A stretch of 64,000 nucleotides of DNA from Janthinobacterium sp. PAMC25594 (GCF_019443505.1 NZ_CP080377.1:1364001-1428000); one strand, 5' to 3'. Numbered from the stretch's first letter, positions 45,505-55,143 are shown. The notes: generated by a model from the letters alone, not told the origin. Translations and numbers: made by a program.

Positions 45505-45540
45505 AAAAAAACCGCCGCCGGGGATGGCTCCACGGCGGCG
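45505..45540 (-). terminator. Terminator between convergent operons
   Basis: On the minus strand CGCCGCCGTG... pairs with the GGCGGCGG arm, followed by TTTTTTT. The clear inverted core on the plus strand is CCGCCG (45512-45517) with CGGCGG (45533-45538). The U tract favours the minus-strand gene at 45548-46087; the plus-strand operon may also end here. Confidence 0.75.
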
Positions 45541-45547
45541 TATCACA

Positions 45548-46087
45548 TCAGTCCACCAGCTTGCGCACCTCGATGCCGTTCAACCATTTCACATGGCGCG
45601 GCCCCGTGCGGATATCCTTCGCAGAGATGAGCGCGATCTCGCCATCGTTGTCGTCGAGGGCCTTGCCGTGTTTTTCGTAGTAGACGATCACGCCCTCGCC
45701 TGCCGGCGCGTTATACAGCTCGCCCCAGGAAAATACCACCGCGTAGCCATCCGTGGCCGTGGCGATGATGGCGAGCTTCTTGACGTCGTTATGACCGGGC
45801 GCGTCGAGCACCGCCTTGTCGAGAATGTCGCGCAGGCGCACACCCTTGTAGCTGGTGATGGTCTCGGCCTTGTCGCCGTTATGGCGCGTGACGGCAATCT
45901 CTCCGCCATTCGCGGGCGGCAGCTGACGCAAGTCGGCCACCTTCAGGGTCAAGGGCGTTTCCACCATGCCCGTCACGGCGAGCGCGTGGCTCATGTTGTC
46001 GCGCGCGGCAGCGGGTGCCGACCACGCGGCCGGTGCCGCCGCCAGCAACGACGCCGCGGTACAGGCAGCAAATATTTTCTTGAACAT
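45548..46087 (-). CDS. Small periplasmic protein of the molybdopterin oxidoreductase (SUOX-like) fold
   Basis: 179 residues from ATG 46087, behind AAGGAC; it has a signal peptide (MFKKIFAACTAASLLAAAPA, cleaved near AWSA). The rest is like the short oxidoreductase molybdopterin-domain proteins: LKVADLRQLPP, SYKGVRLRDILDKA, VVFSWGELYN, PRHVKWLNGIEVRKL. At this length most of the cofactor domain is missing, and no Mo-ligating cysteine at the usual site is seen. Such short forms are probably not enzymes and often sit beside TonB receptors or metal uptake genes (inference). It is 29 bases downstream of the receptor. Confidence 0.72.
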   Translation of the reverse strand: MFKKIFAACTAASLLAAAPAAWSAPAAARDNMSHALAVTGMVETPLTLKVADLRQLPPANGGEIAVTRHNGDKAETITSYKGVRLRDILDKAVLDAPGHNDVKKLAIIATATDGYAVVFSWGELYNAPAGEGVIVYYEKHGKALDDNDGEIALISAKDIRTGPRHVKWLNGIEVRKLVD

Positions 46088-46116
46088 GCCAAGTCCTTTC
46101 ATGGAAAAGTCAAAAA

Positions 46117-48117
46117 TCAGAACTGGTACTGTGCATTGGCCAACCAGGTGCGCCCGGCGCTGGGGAAGCCGTCGGACAGCGCGTAATTGCGGTCACCCAG
46201 GTTCGCCACGCCCGCTTCCAGGGTCAATGCCGGCAAGGGGAGGTACACGGCCTTCAGGTTCAGCGTCGTAAAACCACCGAGTTCCAGGGTGTTCGAGACC
46301 CAGCGCCCGCTGTTCGATTCAGCGATGGCCACCACGTCGACCTGGCGCGCCGCGTGCAGCACGGCATGCGCCGTCAGCTTGTGGCGCGGCACGTCCGTCA
46401 GACGGATGGCGCGGTCGCTGACATTTTTCATGTCCGTATACGTGTAGTTGCCGCCGAAATCGAGCCAGGCGCCGGCGCGGCCACGCAAACCCAGTTCCAC
46501 GCCGCTGATATGCGCCCGGCCCGCGTTCTGCATCTGCGCGCGCACGCCCGACACATTCGCCACGCTCTGGATCTTGTCCTTCACGTCGCTGTAGAACAGC
46601 GCCGCCTCCAGCACCAGGCCTTGCGCATTGCCTTGATAGCCCAGCTCATAATTCATCGCCTGCTCCGCGCGCAAGGCCGGGTTTTCGATATACGTGCCCA
46701 GGCGCTGCGAATAGCGGTCCTTCAGGGTCGGCAGGCGCGACTTGCGCGCCACGCTGGCATACACGCGTGCATCAAGACCGATCTTGTGGAACAGGCCCGC
46801 CTGCAGGTCGGTGGCCGATTGATTCTCCGGCAGGGTATACGCATTGCCGGCGCTGTAGACGGTGTCCGGGCGCAGTTCATTGCGCGACACGCCCAGCGAC
46901 AGTTCCGTCGCCGCATTCAGGGCGATGCTGTCTTCCGCGCCCAGGGTCCACAGGGCATCCTTGTACCAGGTAGTGCGCACGCCCTTGGCATCGCGTTCCT
47001 GGTGCTCGTCGGCCTTGACGCTGGCCACAAAACGCAGGCTGTGCGCGGCCAGGCGGAACGATTCAAGTTCCACCGCGCCGCCGTTCGTGCGGTCGTTATA
47101 GATGCTGCGCCCGCCGCTGACGCTGCCCTGGCCGCTGGTTTTCAGGGTCGTGTAGCTGCCATTGGTAAACGAGGTGATTTCATTGTCGTAGCTGTCGTGG
47201 TACAGCCGCAGTTTCAGGCGTTCCTGCTGGCCCAGGCGCGTCTGTGAGACGAAATACACGCTTTCCTTGTTCCAGTACGGCCACTGCCAGTAGCGCGCGC
47301 CGACGGGATTCGTCGATGGCGGCTGGCCCTTTTCGCCATGCTGCTTGTAGTAGCTCAGTGCATACTCGTCGCCCGCCTGCGCGCCTTCGGGCGTGTAGCC
47401 CACCTTGAACGACAGCTTGTGGTCCTTGCGATACGCATTGTTGCGCGTGCCGCCGTCTTCCGTGGCCGTGGGACGGAAGTCGGACGACAGGGGGAAACCG
47501 TCGCTGTCAATGTACGACACGCCCGCCTGCAGATACCACAGGCCCTGGTTCGTGCCCACGTTGGCCGAGACCTGGCGCTCGCTGCCCGAACCGAATCCCA
47601 CTGACGTATCGCCTTCCATCAAAGCCGTCGGCTTGCGCGACACCAGGTTGATGGCGCCGCCCAGGGTATTGGCGCCGTAGGCCACGGAGCTGAAACCCTT
47701 GGCCACCTGGATGGCGGCCAGGTCGCTGGTCGTGAAGCGGTTGAAATCGACATAGCCGTCATACGGCACGTAGACGGGAATGCCGTCGATGTACAGCGGC
47801 ACCTGGCGCGCATCGAAGCCGCGGATGGCGACGGTTTTTTCGTTGCGCGAATTGGTCGACAGCGATACGCCCGACAGCAAATTGAGGGCGTCGCCCACGT
47901 TGTCGCGGTTAAAGCGGCGCATCTCGGCGCGGCTCACTTGCGACCCCACCTGCTGCCCATCCAACTGCGCCACTTGCCCCAGCTGGTCGCGCTGGCCGAT
48001 CACCGTCACCGTGCCCAGCACGAACGGCGCCGCCGCATCCACGTCTTCCTTGCCAGCAGCCTGCTGCGCCAGCGCCAGCATCACGGCGCCTGCCATTGCC
48101 TGTTTCACCATCGTCAT
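46117..48117 (-). CDS. TonB-dependent outer-membrane receptor
   Basis: 666 residues from ATG 48117, behind GGAAGAG; the signal peptide ends near LAQQAAGKE. A TonB-box-like stretch (GTVTVIG) precedes the plug domain (about 65-170; RRFNRDNVGDALNLLSGVS and IRGFDARQVPLYIDGIPVYVP). The 22-strand barrel follows and ends in the aromatic terminus YQF. The plug sequence is of the siderophore/vitamin receptor type. The ligand is unknown. It is divergent from the IclR gene, with a phased repeat array between them. Confidence 0.94.
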   Translation of the reverse strand: MTMVKQAMAGAVMLALAQQAAGKEDVDAAAPFVLGTVTVIGQRDQLGQVAQLDGQQVGSQVSRAEMRRFNRDNVGDALNLLSGVSLSTNSRNEKTVAIRGFDARQVPLYIDGIPVYVPYDGYVDFNRFTTSDLAAIQVAKGFSSVAYGANTLGGAINLVSRKPTALMEGDTSVGFGSGSERQVSANVGTNQGLWYLQAGVSYIDSDGFPLSSDFRPTATEDGGTRNNAYRKDHKLSFKVGYTPEGAQAGDEYALSYYKQHGEKGQPPSTNPVGARYWQWPYWNKESVYFVSQTRLGQQERLKLRLYHDSYDNEITSFTNGSYTTLKTSGQGSVSGGRSIYNDRTNGGAVELESFRLAAHSLRFVASVKADEHQERDAKGVRTTWYKDALWTLGAEDSIALNAATELSLGVSRNELRPDTVYSAGNAYTLPENQSATDLQAGLFHKIGLDARVYASVARKSRLPTLKDRYSQRLGTYIENPALRAEQAMNYELGYQGNAQGLVLEAALFYSDVKDKIQSVANVSGVRAQMQNAGRAHISGVELGLRGRAGAWLDFGGNYTYTDMKNVSDRAIRLTDVPRHKLTAHAVLHAARQVDVVAIAESNSGRWVSNTLELGGFTTLNLKAVYLPLPALTLEAGVANLGDRNYALSDGFPSAGRTWLANAQYQF

Positions 48118-48134
48118 GTTGTTCTCTTCCGCTA

Positions 48135-48230
48135 TATATCGCCTTATACAGCGATATACAAAAAAATACAAAAAAAGCGGCCACTCGTGCGGCGGCCGTC
48201 ATCCCATGGCGCAATATACAGACGTATACA
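48135..48230 (-). promoter_or_regulatory. Array of 10-bp-phased TATACA sites upstream of the TonB receptor
   Basis: On the plus strand TATACA occurs at 48145-48150, 48155-48160, 48215-48220 and 48225-48230, with near copies TATATC at 48135-48140 and AATACA at 48165-48170. All six start at positions ending in 5, so all are about one helical turn, or a multiple of it, apart. Read on the minus strand they are TGTATA direct repeats. The first group lies just upstream of the receptor ATG. They look like binding sites for a regulator that stacks on one face of the DNA. Confidence 0.6.
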
Positions 48231-48386
48231 ACGATGCTCAAGCGACTAGGCCGGAAACAGCTATGCAGGTCAATTTTCCAGGAAAATTTCATGCACCGCA
48301 GCATTTCGCTGTGCGAACGAATGTTTCACAAAACGATTGACACGTCCAATTTGGCTAGGCAAACTGATTTCCAGGGAGTCAGAAAA

Positions 48387-49223
48387 ATGAAGGCAAATAT
48401 GACCAATACTCAGACCGCGGCCGATCCGGAACTGATCGTCTTCAGCGATGACGAAGAAGGCAAGGACCGCCAGTTCGTCAACGCGCTGGCGCGCGGGCTG
48501 GAAGTGCTGCGGTGCTTTCGCCCCGGCGAAGTGTTCCTGTCGAACGCGGACATGGCCAAGCGCACGGGCATCCCCAAGCCCACCATTTCGCGCCTCACCT
48601 ATACCCTCACCAAACTCGGCTACCTGAATTATTCGGACAGCCTGGGCAAGTACCAGCTGGGCGCGGGCGTGCTGGCCCTCGGCTACCGCATGCTGTCGAA
48701 CCTCGATGTGCGCAAGATGGCGCGCGCGCTGATGGAGGAGCTGGCCGAGCATGCGCAGGCCTCCGTATCGCTGGGCACGCGCGACCGCCTCAGCATGGTG
48801 TACGTGGAAACCTGCCGCAGCAGCGCCAACGTCACCCTGCGCCTCGATGTCGGTTCGCGCATCCCCCTGATGACGACGGCCATGGGCAAGGCCCTGCTGT
48901 GCATCCTGCCACAGGCCGAGCGCGACTACCTGATGGACCATGCGCGCCTGCACGAGACGGAGCGCTGGCCGCGCATCAAGGCCGGCATCGAACAAGGCTT
49001 CAAGAATTACCAGGACCGGGGCTTTTGCATCTCGGCCGGCGAGTGGCAGAACGACGTGCATGCGGTGGGCGTGCCCATGCTGGGTGCCGACGGCGAACAG
49101 GTGATGGCCTTCAATTGCGGCGGCCCCGCCTTCCTCCTGTCGCGCGAAAAACTCGAAGCAGACCTGGGACCGCGCCTGGTCGCCCTGGTCAAGACGGTGG
49201 AAAAAAACCTGGGCCGCGGTTAG
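48387..49223 (+). CDS. IclR family transcriptional regulator
   Basis: 278 residues from ATG 48387 (GGAG lies 9 bases before it); ATG 48399 is an alternative. The winged HTH has FVNALARGLEVLRCF, FLSNADMAKRTGIPKPTISRLTYTLTKLGYL. The IclR effector domain includes SVSLGTRDRLSMVYVETCRS and PLMTTAMGKALL. IclR proteins typically control catabolic or transport genes next to them. Here the acyl-CoA dehydrogenase, CoA ligase and Liv transporter genes follow on the same strand, 51 bp away, and are the likely targets. Confidence 0.93.
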   Translation: MKANMTNTQTAADPELIVFSDDEEGKDRQFVNALARGLEVLRCFRPGEVFLSNADMAKRTGIPKPTISRLTYTLTKLGYLNYSDSLGKYQLGAGVLALGYRMLSNLDVRKMARALMEELAEHAQASVSLGTRDRLSMVYVETCRSSANVTLRLDVGSRIPLMTTAMGKALLCILPQAERDYLMDHARLHETERWPRIKAGIEQGFKNYQDRGFCISAGEWQNDVHAVGVPMLGADGEQVMAFNCGGPAFLLSREKLEADLGPRLVALVKTVEKNLGRG

Positions 49224-49274
49224 ACTGCGCGCCCCCTCTCAACGACAGATCAAATCAAAGCGCCGAGGAAACCG

Positions 49275-50429
49275 ATGATACGCGACGAAGAAACCCTGAA
49301 CATCCTGCTCGACAGCATCGCCCGTTTCGTGCGCGAAGTGCTGGTGCCGAACGAAGCGCTGGTGGCCGAAACGGATACCATTCCGCCCGCCATCGTGGCG
49401 CAGATGCGTGAACTGGGCCTGTTCGGCCTGTCCATCCCGGAAGCGTACGGCGGCCTGGAACTGAGCATGGAAGAGGAAGTCAGGGTCGCCTTTGAAATCG
49501 CCCGCACCTCGCCCGCCTTCCGCTCGCTGATCGGCACGAACAACGGCATCGGCTCGCAAGGCATCGTCATCGACGGCACGGAAGCGCAAAAACAATACTA
49601 CCTGCCGAAACTGGCGGCGGGCGAGATCATCGGCTCGTTCGCCCTGACGGAGGCGGGATCGGGGTCGGATGCGGCATCCCTGCGCACGAGCGCCGTGCGC
49701 GACGGCGATTTCTATATCCTCAACGGCAGCAAGCGCTATATAACCAACGCGCCCGAAGCGAGCATTTTTACCGTCATGGCGCGCACGGACCCCGTCAAGC
49801 GCGGCGCCTCGGCCATTTCCGCCTTCATCGTGGAAAAGGATACGCCAGGCCTCTCGCTGGGAAAAATCGATAAAAAAATGGGCCAGCAAGGCGCGCATAC
49901 CTGCGACGTCATCTTCGAGAATTGCCGCGTGCCGGCCGCGAACGTCATCGGCGGCAAGGAAGGCGTGGGTTTTAAAACGGCCATGAAGGTGCTCGACAAG
50001 GGCCGGCTGCACATCGCCGCCGTCTGCGTGGGCGCGGCCGAGCGCATGCTGGCCGACGCCCTCGCCTATGCGATGGAGCGCCAGCAGTTCGGCCAGCCGA
50101 TCGCGGAATTCCAGCTGATCCAGGCCATGCTGGCCGACAGCAAGGCGGAAATCTACGCGGCGCGCAGCATGGTGCTCGACGCGGCGCGCCGGCGCGACAA
50201 CAAGGAAGACATCTCGACGGAAGCGTCGTGCTGCAAGCTGTTCGCCTCCGAAATGTGCGGCCGGGTGGCCGACCGCTCCGTGCAGATCCACGGCGGCGCC
50301 GGCTACATCAGCGAATACGCGGCCGAACGCTTCTACCGCGACGTGCGCCTGTTCCGCATCTACGAAGGCACGACGCAGATCCAGCAGATCGTCATCGCCC
50401 GCAACATGATCAAGGCAGCGCAAAAGTGA
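49275..50429 (+). CDS. Acyl-CoA dehydrogenase
   Basis: 384 residues. FAD-dependent dehydrogenase that makes a trans-2-enoyl-CoA and passes electrons to ETF. Family motifs: LGLFGLSIPEAYGG, FALTEAGSGSDAASLRT, LNGSKRYITNA, QQFGQPIAEFQ, QIHGGAGYISEYAAER and IYEGTTQIQ, the last holding the region of the catalytic glutamate. The ribosome site is GAGGAAA. It is followed 11 bases later by the CoA ligase gene, so the pair likely activates and oxidises the same acid. Confidence 0.96.
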   Translation: MIRDEETLNILLDSIARFVREVLVPNEALVAETDTIPPAIVAQMRELGLFGLSIPEAYGGLELSMEEEVRVAFEIARTSPAFRSLIGTNNGIGSQGIVIDGTEAQKQYYLPKLAAGEIIGSFALTEAGSGSDAASLRTSAVRDGDFYILNGSKRYITNAPEASIFTVMARTDPVKRGASAISAFIVEKDTPGLSLGKIDKKMGQQGAHTCDVIFENCRVPAANVIGGKEGVGFKTAMKVLDKGRLHIAAVCVGAAERMLADALAYAMERQQFGQPIAEFQLIQAMLADSKAEIYAARSMVLDAARRRDNKEDISTEASCCKLFASEMCGRVADRSVQIHGGAGYISEYAAERFYRDVRLFRIYEGTTQIQQIVIARNMIKAAQK

Positions 50430-50440
50430 AGGAGGCCGCG

Positions 50441-51979
50441 ATGGACATTCCCGCCCTGCTGGCCCACTTGCCGGCGCGCCTGTCGGCCATCCCCGCCCAC
50501 TGGGCGGCGCGCGCGCCCGATGCACCGGCGCTGCATGAACGGGGCCGCAGCTGGACCTACGCGCAGCTGCAGCACGGTGTGGAAAGCGCCGCGCAGCTGC
50601 TGCGCCGGCTGGACGTGCGCGCCGGCGACCGCCTGATGGTGGTGGGCGAGAACAGCGCGCTGCAGGTGGCGCTGATTTTTGCCGCCGCCAGCATCGACGC
50701 GTGGATCGTCAACGTCAATGCACGGCTGTCGGCGCGCGAGATCGACACCATCGCTGCGCACAGTTCGGCGCGGCGCGTGCTGTTCCTGGCCGGCGCCTCG
50801 CCGGAAGCGGCCGCGCATGCGGCACGTCTGGGCGCGGCCAGCGCCGCGGTCGACGGCATGGGCGAGCTGCTGGCGGGAGAACTGAATGAAGACAGCATCG
50901 CCGAAGCCTGCGTGCCCGGCAACGAACAGGTGGCCGCGCTGATCTACACGACGGGCACGACGGGCCAGTCAAAAGGCGTGATGCTCACGCACCGCAACCT
51001 GCTGTTCATCGCCGCCGTCTCCAGCACCCTGCGTGGCCTGACGCGCACCGACCGCGCCTACGGCGTGCTGCCGATTTCGCACGTGTACGGCCTGGCCTCG
51101 GTGGCCCTCGGTACCCTGTATGCGGGCGCCGCGCTGTACCTGGTGCCGCGCTTTTCCGTCGACGGCCTCCTCTCAGCCTTGCAGGACGACGGCTTGACCA
51201 TCGTCCAGGGCGTCCCCGCCATGTACGCCAAGCTGCTGCAAACCCTGGGCGGCGCCGATACGCCGCTGCCCACGCGGCTGCGCTTTGCGTATGCGGGCGG
51301 CTCGCCGCTGGCGCCGTCGCTCAAGCACGACGTGGAAAAGCTGCTGGGCACTGCGCTGCACAATGGCTACGGCATGACGGAAAGCGCGCCCACCATCAGC
51401 CAGACGCGCCTGGAAACGCCGCGCCGCGACGATTCCGTGGGCATGCCGATACCGGGCGTGGAAGTGCGCGTGGTGGACGTGGCAGGCACGGACGTGACGC
51501 CGGGCGAGCCGGGGGAATTATGGATACGCGGGCCGAACATCATGGCCGGCTACTACCGCGAACCGGCCATGACGGCGGCCACCATGCGCGACGGCGGCTG
51601 GCTCAATACGGGCGACATGGCGCGCCAGGAACCGGACGGCGCGTTGTTCATCGTCGGGCGCACCAAGGAACTGATCATCCGCTCCGGCTTCAATGTGTAT
51701 CCGCTGGAAGTGGAAACAGCCCTGAACGCCCACCCATCCGTGGTGCAGTCGGCCGTGGTGGGACGCACGCTGGACGATGGCAACGAGGATGTCATCGCCT
51801 ACGTGGAGCTCGATCCGCGCCAGCCAGCCAGCGTGGCACAATTGCAGGCCTGGCTGGCGCAAACCCTGTCGCCGTACAAATGCCCGTCCGCCATCATCGT
51901 CATGGAAGCGCTGCCGGCGGCCGCCACGGGCAAGATTTTAAAAGGGCAGCTGCGGCAAATGGCGCAGAATGCCCGATAA
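50441..51979 (+). CDS. Acyl-CoA synthetase (AMP-binding enzyme)
   Basis: 512 residues from ATG 50441, behind GAAGGAGG. It forms an acyl-CoA from an organic acid, ATP and CoA through an acyl-adenylate. Motifs: the phosphate loop YTTGTTGQSKG (near 168-178), NGYGMTES, GWLNTGDMARQEPDG with the hinge near GRTKELIIRSGFNVYPLEVE, and the catalytic lysine in ATGKILK at the end. Substrate class (aromatic, branched or medium-chain) cannot be read from the sequence. It probably supplies the substrate of the preceding dehydrogenase. Confidence 0.94.
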   Translation: MDIPALLAHLPARLSAIPAHWAARAPDAPALHERGRSWTYAQLQHGVESAAQLLRRLDVRAGDRLMVVGENSALQVALIFAAASIDAWIVNVNARLSAREIDTIAAHSSARRVLFLAGASPEAAAHAARLGAASAAVDGMGELLAGELNEDSIAEACVPGNEQVAALIYTTGTTGQSKGVMLTHRNLLFIAAVSSTLRGLTRTDRAYGVLPISHVYGLASVALGTLYAGAALYLVPRFSVDGLLSALQDDGLTIVQGVPAMYAKLLQTLGGADTPLPTRLRFAYAGGSPLAPSLKHDVEKLLGTALHNGYGMTESAPTISQTRLETPRRDDSVGMPIPGVEVRVVDVAGTDVTPGEPGELWIRGPNIMAGYYREPAMTAATMRDGGWLNTGDMARQEPDGALFIVGRTKELIIRSGFNVYPLEVETALNAHPSVVQSAVVGRTLDDGNEDVIAYVELDPRQPASVAQLQAWLAQTLSPYKCPSAIIVMEALPAAATGKILKGQLRQMAQNAR

Positions 51980-52039
51980 GTTGACAATGTTGTACCAGAC
52001 TCGACAATAAAACCAAGCCACATCACCGGAGGAGACACG

Positions 52040-53206
52040 ATGAAACGCACCTACACACGCATCGCCATGGCAGCGCTGGTCGCCAGCGCCTGGATGACGC
52101 AGGCCAGCGCCGACGAATTTCTGGTCGGCGCGGAAATCCCGCTGACGGGCAACCTGGCGCGGGTCGGCGCCGGCATGCAGGAAGGGATCATGGTCGCGGC
52201 CGAAGTCTTCAACAAGACCAACGGCAAGCACACCATCAAGATCATCACCGTCGACGACGAATCGGCGCCCGCCAAGGCCATCGCCGCCGTGGAAAAGCTG
52301 GCCAGCCAGGGCGTGGTGGCCATCACGGGCGGCTATGGCTCGAACAATATCTCGCCCGCCTCGGACACGGCAAACAAACTGGGCCTGGTCTACATCACCT
52401 CGGGCGGGGTGGACGACAGCCTGGTGGCCAGCGGGCGCAAGAATTTTTTCCGCATCAATAACACGGCCGGCTATGAAAAAGCCATGCTGGGACTACTGCA
52501 GGACGTGGGCGCCAAGTCCGTCTCCATCGTGTATTCGACCAAGGACGCCACCACGGGCCTGGCGAAAGACGTGGAAAAAGCCCTGGCGGCAAAGGGCGTG
52601 AAGGTGACGACGCACTCGTTCGACCCGGCCATTACCGACTTCAAGCCCATCATCAACAAGATCAAGCTGCAGGATAAATCGGAAGTCGTGGCTATGGTCG
52701 GCTACGAAAACGATTACGTGGGCATCATCCGCGCCGCGCGCGTCCTGAAGCCGAAGATCAAGGCCATGGTGGGCGTGTGGTCGCTGGCCACGCCGAAGAT
52801 GGCGGCCGACTTCCCCGACCTGATGCCGAACGTGTTCGGCACGGCCCTGCTGCCCTTCCCGACCGAATTCAAGACGGCCGACGGCAAGGCCTTCAGCGAC
52901 GCCTACAAGCAGCTGTACAAGAAGGAGCCGGACTACCTGGGCCAGTTCGGCTACGTACAGTCGATGCTGCTGTTCGAAGCGATCGCGCGCGCGGCCGACA
53001 AGGGCACGCTCAAGAAAGGCGGCGTGGCCGACGAGATGCGCAAGACGGACCGCGAAACCCTGATCGGCCGGGTGCAGTTCGCCGCCAACGGCGACAATCA
53101 GAACTTCGTGCACCGCATGGCGCAGCACCAGGACAAGAAGGTGGTGATCGTCTGGCCGAAGGAACACGCGACGGGCAAGCTTGCCTACCCGGCCCTGCCC
53201 TGGTAG
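52040..53206 (+). CDS. Branched-chain amino acid-type ABC transporter substrate-binding protein
   Basis: 388 residues with a signal peptide ending near TQASA|DE. Periplasmic binding protein of the LivJ/LivK (Leu/Ile/Val) fold: VGAEIPLTGNLARVGAGMQEG, DDESAPAKAIAAVEKLAS, ITGGYGSNN, VYITSGGVDDSLVASG. In gene clusters with CoA ligases these proteins often bind aromatic or aliphatic acids, not amino acids (established for several such families), so the real ligand is open. GGAGGAG precedes the ATG. First gene of a five-gene transporter set. Confidence 0.93.
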   Translation: MKRTYTRIAMAALVASAWMTQASADEFLVGAEIPLTGNLARVGAGMQEGIMVAAEVFNKTNGKHTIKIITVDDESAPAKAIAAVEKLASQGVVAITGGYGSNNISPASDTANKLGLVYITSGGVDDSLVASGRKNFFRINNTAGYEKAMLGLLQDVGAKSVSIVYSTKDATTGLAKDVEKALAAKGVKVTTHSFDPAITDFKPIINKIKLQDKSEVVAMVGYENDYVGIIRAARVLKPKIKAMVGVWSLATPKMAADFPDLMPNVFGTALLPFPTEFKTADGKAFSDAYKQLYKKEPDYLGQFGYVQSMLLFEAIARAADKGTLKKGGVADEMRKTDRETLIGRVQFAANGDNQNFVHRMAQHQDKKVVIVWPKEHATGKLAYPALPW

Positions 53207-53311
53207 GCAGCCTCCCGCTGCGCACGCGCGCGTCCGCCAGGACGCGCACCGATGAACGGCAGTCCCGGCGCAGCTTCGCGATGCGCCAGGGCTGCCTGAC
53301 GGGATGACGAC

Positions 53312-54184
53312 ATGACAGAATTAATCTTGCAAGCGCTGTATTCGGGCTTGCTGCAGGGCGGCTCCTACGCCCTGATCGCACTGGGCCTGGCGCTGGTCTT
53401 CGGCACCATGAAAGTGATCAACCTGGCGCACGGCGAACTGGTGCTGCTGGCCGCCTACATCGCCTACAGCGTCGAATCGGGCCTGGGCCTGGGTCCCATG
53501 TTCGCCATTCCCATCGCGCTGGTGATCGTCAGCCTGACGTCCGTGGGCGTGTACCTGATCGTCAGCCGCATCAAGAAAGACCGCGAAATCAATTCGCTGA
53601 TCCTCACCTACGGCATCGGCGTGATACTCACCAATGTCATTTTGCTGGTCTGGAAGGCGGACATCCGCTCGACCTCATCGAGCTGGCTGCAGGAAGGCAT
53701 CGAGATCGGCCCGTTTTTCAGCATGCGCAGCGAAGTGATTTTCTTCGGCGTCAGCCTGGTGCTGATGGCGGCGCTGTGGCGCTGGCTCGCCACCAGCTGG
53801 TATGGCCGCGCCGTGCGCGCCGTCTCCAGCAACCGCGACGCGGCCAAGCTGATGGGCATCGATCCGGGCCGCACGGAACTGGTCTCATTTTTAGTCGCCG
53901 GCATCCTGGCCGCCTTCGCCGGCGTCGCCCTGTTCAGCTATGGCGTGATCCAGCCCGCCTACGGCGGCGCGCTGACGGTGAAAGCTTTCATCATCACGGT
54001 ATTGGCCGGCATCGGCTCGATCCCAGGAGTGCTGCTCGCCGCCGTGCTGCTGGGCGTGGCCGAAGCGCTGACCGTCACCCTGGCCAGCTCCGCGCTGCAG
54101 GAATTGTCGGGCATGGTGCTGTTCCTGCTGGTGCTGTTCATCATGCCGAACGGCCTGTTCGGCGCACAACGGAGGCGCGGATGA
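53312..54184 (+). CDS. LivH-type ABC transporter permease
   Basis: 290 residues with about eight membrane helices. LivH marks: LQGGSYALIALGLALVFGTMKVINLAHGEL and the EAA-like loop RAVSSNRDAAKLMGIDPGRTEL before the last helices. It forms the transmembrane pore with the LivM-type protein. Its stop overlaps the next start by four bases (ATGA). Confidence 0.93.
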   Translation: MTELILQALYSGLLQGGSYALIALGLALVFGTMKVINLAHGELVLLAAYIAYSVESGLGLGPMFAIPIALVIVSLTSVGVYLIVSRIKKDREINSLILTYGIGVILTNVILLVWKADIRSTSSSWLQEGIEIGPFFSMRSEVIFFGVSLVLMAALWRWLATSWYGRAVRAVSSNRDAAKLMGIDPGRTELVSFLVAGILAAFAGVALFSYGVIQPAYGGALTVKAFIITVLAGIGSIPGVLLAAVLLGVAEALTVTLASSALQELSGMVLFLLVLFIMPNGLFGAQRRRG

Positions 54185-55143
54185 AGCGCTCGACACTGAT
54201 TTCAACGGCGGGCCTGCTGCTGGCCGCGTATATCGCCGTGCCGCTGGCCCTGGGCGCCAACCAGTATGTGATGAGCATGGTGGTGGCGGCCCTGATCATC
54301 GGCGGCGTGGCCATGTCCTGGGCCCTGCTGGGTAACCTGGGCGGCATGGTCAGCTTCGGCCATGCGGCCTTCTTCGGCGTGGGCGCGTATGTCTCCGCGC
54401 TGGCCACCGTGAAACTGGGCGTGCCCGTGTTTGCCGCCATGCTGCTCGGTGGCGCGGGGGCGGCCATCGCCGCCGTCATCATGCTCCCCGTGCTCCGCCT
54501 GCGCGGACCGTATTTTGCGCTGGCCATCCTCGCCTACGCCCACATCTTCCGCATCCTGGCCACGGAGTGGAGCTCGGTGACGGGCGGCGCCGGCGGCATC
54601 AACAATATTCCCGCCTTGCCCACCGTCTTCGGTTTTGATTTGGCCAGCAAGACGGGCGCCTACCTGGTGGTGCTGACCCTGGTGGTGTGCTGCGCGTTTG
54701 CCTACAGCCGCATCCGCGCCAGCCATTACGGCATCGCCCTGCGGGCCATGCACGACAGCGAAGACGCCACGCGCGTCGTCGGCGTCAACAGCACCTTGCT
54801 GAAAGGCGCGATGCTGCTGGTGTCGGCCTTCATGGCGGGCCTGTTCGGCGCCTTCAACGCCCATTACATCAACTTCCTGGAGCCCGACTACGCCTTCAAT
54901 AGCCTGTGGGTGACGTTACCGATCGTGGCGGCCATCTTCGGCGGCTACCGCACGATACTCGGCCCCGTGCTGGGCGCCGTGGTGGTCTACCTGGTCGACC
55001 AGCTGATCTTCAAGTCGCTGATCCCCACCGGCCACCAGCTGGTGCTGGGCGTGCTGCTGGTGGCGATGATCGTCTTCAGTCCGAACGGCCTGCTGCCGCT
55101 GTTGCGCAAGATGTTCAAAGCGAAGGAGAACGCACATGCTTGA
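54181..55143 (+). CDS. LivM-type ABC transporter permease
   Basis: 320 residues from ATG 54181, overlapping the LivH-type gene by four bases. Typical LivM sequence: LLGNLGGMVSFGHAAFFGVGAYVSAL, LRGPYFALAILAYAHIFR, the GGAGGINNIP loop, and the EAA-loop-like RASHYGIALRAMHDSEDATRVVGVN. It overlaps the next gene by eight bases (ATGCTTGA). Confidence 0.93.
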   Translation: MKRSTLISTAGLLLAAYIAVPLALGANQYVMSMVVAALIIGGVAMSWALLGNLGGMVSFGHAAFFGVGAYVSALATVKLGVPVFAAMLLGGAGAAIAAVIMLPVLRLRGPYFALAILAYAHIFRILATEWSSVTGGAGGINNIPALPTVFGFDLASKTGAYLVVLTLVVCCAFAYSRIRASHYGIALRAMHDSEDATRVVGVNSTLLKGAMLLVSAFMAGLFGAFNAHYINFLEPDYAFNSLWVTLPIVAAIFGGYRTILGPVLGAVVVYLVDQLIFKSLIPTGHQLVLGVLLVAMIVFSPNGLLPLLRKMFKAKENAHA

